Under the pieces are notes generated by a model. That model saw only the letters and a list, made by a program, of their open reading frames with translations, was not told the DNA's origin and made no database searches. Shown here one piece after another: positions 56,781-64,000 of a stretch of DNA of 64,000 bases; position 1 is the stretch's first letter, and each line of letters starts with the position of its first letter. Source of the stretch: Diphasiastrum complanatum. Lineage: Eukaryota > Streptophyta > Lycopodiopsida > Lycopodiales > Lycopodiaceae. The position numbers and the translations under genes are program-made. The stretch is from contig CM055092.1 of the NCBI GenBank assembly GCA_029204225.1, positions 43,758,433-43,822,432 on the forward strand, read 5' to 3'.

Positions 56781-58994
56781 TTCTAAACCTTGAGTATTAC
56801 AAACTTTTGGTAGTATTGCAATTTTCATAATCCTTTAGGATTCACAACAATAATTAATCCTACACTACCTTGCAACAAACTTGATATTATTTACATACAC
56901 AATAATAGATTTATAACTAAAACATTACGTGGCCCCAAGCATAGTTGACAATTGAGAAATTGTTCTATATCTGAGTTCTTGATTTGTTGAAAAAGATTAA
57001 ACTAAAGATGATGATTCATGAAGAAGAACTTAAGGCGTAAAGAAGAATTTTCATGTTTGGTTCTAGAGTCTTGCTCAAAATTCACCTAATATATCAAAAT
57101 TTTTTGTTCATGTTTTTTATGCAATCAAAGAAGATTTGTGAAATAAAAAAATCTACAAATTCATAAACTGTTCACACTAGAGTTGTAATGAAATGTCCTT
57201 AAAGTGTGCATTCAAGCCCTTTTTCAAAATCCATCTCTCAACTATCACGAGTGTCATCAAATCCTTCTACAAACATGATTTTTATAAGTCCATTTATTCA
57301 TGTTCGATTCTCTATGATCCCACGAGTTGATAGTACCAAAACACATATATGTGTTAACCATTCAAAAAATTTGAGCCATTGATTTTGAGTAGATTGCAAA
57401 CACATGAAATCTCAAACATGTGAGAACTTTAATACTTTGTATGTATGCACTATTTTTCATTACATTTTTTACAACAATCTATTGTATAAAAGTCCTATAC
57501 GATCATAACAAGAAGTCCAAAAAATGATTCTATTTGGATCTCTATTACAGTAGATATGAGCATTTAAGTTTCCTATGTCAAGTGCTGAAATATGTTGTTT
57601 GGATTAGCAAATCTAGAAATATCACTTAAAATTAAAATCAATGACAATTTAGTACACGTGTATGTGAAAATGAGAAAACAAAAACATTATAGACCCATTG
57701 CATTAATGCATTTTTTTAAAAATTAAAATTAAAAAAAAAAAACACAAATGAGTCATATTTGTTGCTCATTATTGTTCATAAAACCTTTTAAGGTTTTAAA
57801 CTAAAGTCTCTTCTAAGTCATTTTTTCGTTGATCCAAATAAAAAAAGTTTACTATCACTAAATGCGATGCATAAGCAGTCCATTGTCACATCAAATTAAT
57901 AGACTTGAAATTTGGCACATTTATTCCTAGTCATTTCCCAACAAGTGAGCATAAATTTGACACACTCATGTTCATGCGCACAAGAAAACAACTTTGATGG
58001 CATTGCTAATAAAAAATGCTTGGATTTGGAAGGTTGGTTACAATGTCAAAAGTTTTTTGCATATTTTATTATCCAATCTCTTCAGAACACTTTGATAGCA
58101 TCATTTAACAGACTTTTTCAAGTACAAGAAAGAAGATAGCTGTGGATAACAGGGGATACAAACAGTAATAAGGATTTTATTTTTCTTCAGAAAGGCGGTT
58201 CAAAAATGTGATGTTAAAAACTACTAACATGGCAAGAATGGCAATGCTTTAAATCAATGCAAGGAACTTCCTTAAATTGCTAAGAAACAAGAACAAAACA
58301 AGATTTGACTTATGGGAAACTACAAACTACACTCTTGAATTTCTAGAGAGAATTTAATTGTACTAAACATCAAGCAATAGTAGATGATAATTTTGTTGGC
58401 ATCAGATATTTAGCACAGCTGTACTATCTTCTAAAGGTTAGTTGTACCAGCAACATAGCAACCATAAATGATGGCTTATCATTGTTAAGAGAGTTGGATA
58501 GAATGGTTGCATCTGTTAGTATTTTTGATATATCCTCATTTCCAGCATTTCAGAACAAAATCTGGTTGTTAAGCGTGCCATAAGCACCTGTGATGCGCCC
58601 TTCAGGAACTAAGTGGTGTTGCAAGCTCTACCTTTTTCAAACATAGGCTCTTAAGAGTTAATATCAGAGCACATAATCACCGAGTCATTATTTCATATAC
58701 CTTTCCTCCATATGCTAGCTGAATACAGAATTGCAACTCCTTGAAGCTACATTGATTGAAACTTTGCCTAAGAATTTGTGAGAAAATAAAGCTAAAACTA
58801 GCTGATAGTGAATCTTTATTCAAAACAGCTTCATCAATGAGTTGTCAGAAAAAGCATATGGTGATTCTGTCAAACTCTTACAAATACAAAAATTGGAATT
58901 GAGCAGGCTTTCAAGAGCCTAAGGATTTATCCAAGTCCTTAGAATGCTGAGCTGCCTAGAATGAGTAGATTTTGAACCTCCTATAGAGTGGGCT
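56781..58994. other. Intergenic DNA and helicase 3' flank
   Basis: AT-rich; no gene, RNA or clear repeat recognised. The helicase 3' UTR should occupy the right end (on the minus strand, left of 58995). Confidence 0.45.
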
Positions 58995-61730
58995 TTACGA
59001 CGTTTGCAGATATTTTGCATTGGTTGTGGCTTGTTTTGTATGACTGCCAGTTGAAACTGCTGTTTCTGAGGCCATGAATTCCTTGAATTTCTCAAAGGCT
59101 GCAAATTTGAAAAGTTATTTGCCACAACAGATCCAGAAATCAAGATGAGTTACAGATTCATTCTACATACTAAACTAAGCAAGAATCTGCAAAATGATAT
59201 GATCTGACAATAAAAACAGATCCATAAGTTTTTTTTTGTAGAAGCACCCTCTACATAGAGTGGAAACACTGAACTTTTTTCAGATCAGGACATGACTATA
59301 TGATCGCTTTGCCTAGAATGTGGAGGTAGCAATGACAAAAACTCCTGGTCATTTTGCTCATTCCTATCACTTGGCTTTTACGATATTGTTGAATATTGAT
59401 AGCCAAGGGCCAGTGCATAAAGAACTGTTCCGAATTAAATTTTAACACCCATGTTTTGTTCTGTATGTAAGAAACAAACAGTGACTGATATGTATAGAAG
59501 GTGCCAAAGGAACAAATTGCATTCTAAGAGTGCCCTCATAAATTAGAAAATAACATTTTACATGTGAAACTTTTTTCCTACGTTCACATTCCATACGACA
59601 CTCGGAACGACCTGGCCTGAGAACTATGGACTAGTGATTCTTTTAACACTCATAAAATAGACTTCTTAAGATTTTCCTTCTGTAACAAAAATTTATTGCT
59701 CCTTAATGTAATGCAAAAGTAGAAAACCACCAAAAGCATTGACAATAAACCTTAATGTTGCTCACTTAAAACTTTTCGAGATTTATCGCTTGATGGTAAA
59801 CATTTTCAAAATGTTTGCTAAATTCCAGATTCATCCATGGATTATTATTTTAGCAACACTCAATGTAACCTAGAACATTTTTATGACTCCATAATATTAT
59901 TTATATGACAAGCAGAACTAGGATGCTGGTTATAATACCTGACATGTAGCGAGGTTGAAGTGCTTCTACAGCAGATGAAGGCAGCCTGTAATTCTTACAG
60001 GAACTGTTTTGAGCCTTTTTCAATAGTGATTTGAAATGCCTTACCTGGGAAAAAATTCAAATGAGAAGACCATGTCCATTGAGCTAAAATGCAGTCACGA
60101 GCTTAATGTTGTTGTTATGGTCAATCATCAAGATTGGTGCAATTAGGCCTCACAAACAAAGGGGAATGGGAGAGACACACCTCCTCTTTCCTCAGGAATG
60201 TGAAAGAGCAGCCTGCCCGTCCAGCCCGAGCAGTTCGACCCACACGATGGATGTAAGTCTTAATATAGACTGGCATATCATAATTTACAATATTGACTAC
60301 CCCATCAACATCCATGCCTCTTGCCATGCCATCAGATGCAACGAGGATATGCGCATCACCTCCTCTAAATGCTTCCAATGCTTTACTGCACACATACATC
60401 TCCTAAAATGAAGAGCTCCAAGATGAAAAATATGCATGCACTATGTTAATCTCAGCAACCTTGCAAAATAAAACATGAGCAGCTACTGTAACGGCCAGAT
60501 AAAAATAAGATGTGCTCCAAGGTAACCAATTTTTATGTTGACTAGATAAATCTAAAGTCAAGAATGCAGATTCTCAAAAATATTAGAAATGCTAAACATC
60601 TCTCGGCAGGTTCTACACTTTTCCTGTACTAAAGTAAATTGAATTGAATAACAATTGGGCATTGGATGAGCATTGGGGCCAATAACCATTCTTGGTTTCA
60701 CCTCCATTTTAGGAACAGAAATAAGGAGCAAACACAAGCTTTTGCTTCACTGCTTCTACAACAGTTCCCTCTCATGGATGGCAGGCTTCTCATTATACTA
60801 ATTTGTTGAGTTGGCAGTCTTTGGCTATTGGTTGGCATGTCGGCTTTTTTTATTATGGAAAAGACTCATGACATGTTGGATATGTTGGTTAGCTTCCTTG
60901 GATGGTTCAAGGCTAGCTCCGTGGAGCTCATGCTAACATGGTGTCAGGTTGAGTCTTTGTTGTGCTTGTTTATGCTAATGTTTGCTTGGTTGGGCAACTA
61001 AGCTGGTTGTCCCAACTCCCCTTGAGGTACCAGAGCAACACATCTATACATACACACATCTTGCATACACACAAGTGCACCTCAACATACACACAAAGAA
61101 CCAAAGAAAATAACTGTTACCTTCTGGAGATAGAGGTAGTGATGACAATGTAGCTGACAGTGGACGTGGATTTAATGCAGAATAGCTCAGAGAACTACTT
61201 GAACAGCCAAAACTACTGCCCAATACTAAAAAAGTTCATTATCTCAAATACTCCTATTGTTGGTGATGTCAATTCCTATCTGGTTTCCAGATTTTAATGA
61301 GTTGTATTGAAAATGAGGACCTAAAACTTACTTTGTCCAAGAACTTACCGGGCATGTTCCTTTTTTCAATGAAGAAACTTAGAATAATGCTTACATATGT
61401 GATTTCATTTATACAATAGCTACAAACTTTTTCTGTATCAACTTGAATGGCTTTGTAAACACCAATTTTTGTATAAATCACTCAAAAATAACCATTATAT
61501 TGATACGATCTGAATAGTAATCAAATCAGTAAGGTAAAATACCTTCGAACCATCTGATGCTGTAAGCTTGAATACTCCTGTACTTCAGACGAGAGACCTT
61601 CAAAGCACTTCAGAAATACATACAGACGATGTGTTGCCACTACAGAAGCAGTGAAGATGATGGTACGCTGCTTCCCAAAGGTCTGCAGCAATGCTACCAG
61701 CATCAAAGGCTTGTCATCTGCTTTGCAAAC
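58995..61730 (-). CDS. DEAD-box RNA helicase, DDX51/Dbp6/RH1 type (C-terminal half, four exons)
   Basis: Exons in gene order: 61543-61730, 60181-60385, 59939-60044, 58995-59098. All introns have GT and AG ends and phases agree (188 + 205 + 106 + 104 = 603 bases, 200 residues plus TAA). The first visible exon starts VCKADDKPLMLVALLQTFG and has motif IV (TIIFTAS). The second carries motif V (ASDGMARGMDVDGV) and motif VI (HRVGRTARAG), the RecA-like domain 2 features that bind ATP and RNA. The last two give HFKSLLKKA, a C-terminal S.VEALQPRY block typical of the DDX51 group, and a polar tail. DDX51/Dbp6 proteins act in 60S ribosome assembly in the nucleolus. The first RecA domain with the DEAD box is not in the window. 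Internal RNase or transposon damage is not seen, so I judge the gene intact. Confidence 0.93.
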
Positions 61731-64000
61731 CTGGAATCATGGCATCACAATGAAAATGTGTGAGATGAATAGGACAAGCTTCTTCTGAAACCGATTGAAA
61801 AAGCAACATGCCAAGTAGACTTCAGCTACTAGCAGCATTAGAAAATCTCAATTGCTTTTTGCTAAAAAGACTATGTTGGAACTTTTGACATTCTAAGCAA
61901 CAGAATATAGGGCACCATAAATTAACTCTTGCTAGTTTTTTGAGCCGTTAAAGCTTTTCTGGAGATTTTTATATGACTAACCTTCCAACAGTAGGGCACT
62001 CTTATTGCACTTTACACATCATGATCTGGATGCATGAACGTTTAGTTTCTAAGTTTCCAAATTCTTCAAGGTTTTGTCATACTTTTCGGCGTGCTTTTCA
62101 AGATGTGCTAGAATCATTGTTCTTCATACAATAGGCCATATTCCACTTTCTCTAGGTAGATCCTTTCCGATATCTCTTCATCATAGTATCTTCCCAGTAG
62201 GTCATAAATTATCATTACAGCTTTACATGCCATTCAGTCATTACTTCTCCATTAGTTCTTCATTTATCAGAGGGACAAGGTTTAGAGACTTCACAAGCCA
62301 CCATTGAGTGATTTTCATCACTCTACCCAACCAGGGGTAGGCGATGCTTCTCATGCCACAACAACAATGCATATCTCAGTACTTCTCTATCGAGGATTTA
62401 TAAGCTGGGGAGAGGTTTCAACAAATGTGCATCACTACCAATGATTAAGTGCAAGAATCTACAGACTTCTTTCATGCTTCTGTATAGGTCAAACCATCAT
62501 ACTTAGCACCTACATCAACTACAGCATTCCACCCTAATGGTTGTTGGTTCTATCTCTATTAATCTTTTTGAAGCTTGTTATTATCATGCTTCTTATGGAG
62601 AATATCATCATTCATCTTCAGCGTTCCACCATGATAGTTGTTGGTTCATTATTTTCGTCCATCTCTTGCCTTAAGCATAGGTTTTCTTGCAACTTGATAT
62701 CGAAGCTCTATTTTGGCATTGAGGTAATGAGATCCTGATTCTAAAGTTTTTGGATCCTTGTTTTAGCCAACTCTTGAAACTATTTGCTTTTCTTTCGAGT
62801 AAGAGCTCTAATTTTTTCTTTTTCCTTAAAGTTTTATTTCATGTTCAATTTGATTAGAGCATTAGATTTCTCTCTACACCCGAGAAAATACAAAAAGAAG
62901 ATTTCATTGTAAATAGCGAAAGGTAGAGCTGAAGTTGTTCAACTTGACGATCACGAGATGTCATTTGTCCATTAATTTAATGAGAAAATACAGCACAGTG
63001 ATAGACATTAGATATTAGGAATACTAAACTATACTCGTCATCGCATCAGAACCTCTACGTGATGACCCTTGTACACCTACACTCTACGGTTATGGGACCA
63101 GTATCCATGCACTTGAAAGATGCTCTAACAGGTCTTTAAGACCTATTTGGAATTCGTCTACTGAGTTGCTTAATGCAAATTCCAAGGTCACAAAACTTGA
63201 TTCTCACGAGGTTTGATTTTCCCTCATGAGGTTTGATTCCCCTCTTGGTAGCACTCCTTCGTCAACACTAGATTTTTAACATGCAAACTTTGGCCCAGAC
63301 ATCATCACTAAAAGGCATGACAAAGAGTCACTAACTTGACATAGACACTTTGCGTACAATAGGATTCCCTACATTTTAAAACCTACCATTGCTCCTAGTT
63401 TGCATGCCTCATAATAGGGTGTTCCACTATTTTAAGGTTTCTTTTTCCCATGATTCCAGCTCATTTTAAAATGCTATGCCTCCAAAACATCGTTACGACG
63501 CATCTTAGAACTGTCCAATTCATCTAATGGCAATGAGCTTAGCTAAGGTTGAGACAAAATTTCATATCCATCAAAAGAATGATGAGCAAACGACCTAGTT
63601 GGAATACCTACACTTGAATGGAAGCACAGGTTCCTAGCACCATAGGATGGGCATAGTTTTCATTTTTGCATAGACAAATTCAGACAGTTTGGGCCAGTGA
63701 TCAAGTTGTAAGGCACAAATTCTCTTTGGACCTAGTAAGCCTGATTTGGTAGAGGGTTTCCCTAAGGGCCTCCAAGTAGTATAAGCAAAATGACTTGCAG
63801 ACATTCCATAATTGATTATTCTCGTGTTGTGATAGTAATTTGTAGAAGGCTCATCTCTACAATTTTACTTGGAGGATCTACGATCATTATCTTTGGCAGT
63901 GCTTTGGTCTTCACTCAAAAATTCTTCTCTAGGAATTGCTTTATGTTTTATCTGTTGTCATGTTTCATCATGCTCACAACATGATATCAGACTCTTCTAG
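61731..64000 (-). other. Intron or upstream region of the helicase, no exon found
   Basis: The exon at 61543-61730 has an acceptor AG at 61731-61732, so its donor lies to the right. I looked for DEAD-box motifs (DE[AT]D, SAT, PTREL) on the minus strand up to 64000 and recognised none. The segment is AT-rich; plus-strand short frames have no known motif. Either the intron exceeds 2.2 kb or small exons were missed. Confidence 0.5.

Noticed and set aside
60106-60411. A plus-strand frame over the helicase exon
   Set aside because: It is the antisense of a confirmed helicase exon with motifs V and VI and correct splice sites on the minus strand.

Overview
The window is nuclear DNA of a land plant. 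Four pieces of cellular plant genes are visible: the last exon of a proline-rich extensin-like receptor kinase (PERK) at the left edge, a two-exon phytocyanin, a one-exon secreted Gnk2/DUF26-like protein, and the C-terminal half of a DEAD-box RNA helicase of the DDX51/RH1 type with GT-AG introns. Almost everything else is retrotransposon, mostly Ty1/copia. The Gnk2-like single-domain protein and the LINE type at the left end would fit a non-flowering land plant, but the sequence does not settle the clade. The low gene density (four gene pieces in 64 kb) and the nesting point to a large, repeat-rich genome.

Layout. 1-324 PERK 3' end. 2950-4787 a decayed LINE followed by a copia fragment. 5334-13436 an old LTR, an old copia 3' end, and a young intact copia element (called A, 7001-13431: 655-bp LTRs differing at two bases, 5-bp target duplication, 1317-codon gag-pol) inserted in it. 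14.5-21.7 kb LTR-like DNA and a broken copia (B) with a deleted integrase-RT segment. 22-24.1 kb tandem repeats, a hairpin cluster and the phytocyanin. 24.5-27 kb a tRNA-like unit, a copia integrase relic and short duplications. 27.5-38.3 kb is bounded by a long inverted duplication (about 1.4-1.5 kb arms). Between the arms are a 102-bp tandem repeat, the Gnk2-like gene, three 100-bp tRNA-like tandem units, a chimeric copia (C) and a second 102-bp array.

37.99-50.55 kb is a three-level nest. Copia E (+) is split by copia D (-, 38841-50399, target duplication GGATG). D is split in its protease region by copia F (-, 42033-48042, target duplication CTAAC). Removing each inner element restores the reading context of the outer one, and LTR divergence falls from D (roughly 6%) to F (roughly 3-4%), as the nesting order predicts. 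F has LTR ends that are not TG...CA. 52.4-56.8 kb holds more copia and LINE relics, and 58995-61730 the helicase exons; the helicase N-terminal half is not found in the window.

The cellular genes do not form a pathway; their neighbourhood reflects retroelement insertion. The items most worth a second look are the Gnk2-like protein that lacks exactly one disulfide pair, the exact 100-bp tRNA-like array, the 102-bp (34-codon) repeat, the hairpin cluster beside the phytocyanin gene, and the non-canonical LTR of element F. Percentages and identities given here were estimated by eye, not computed.
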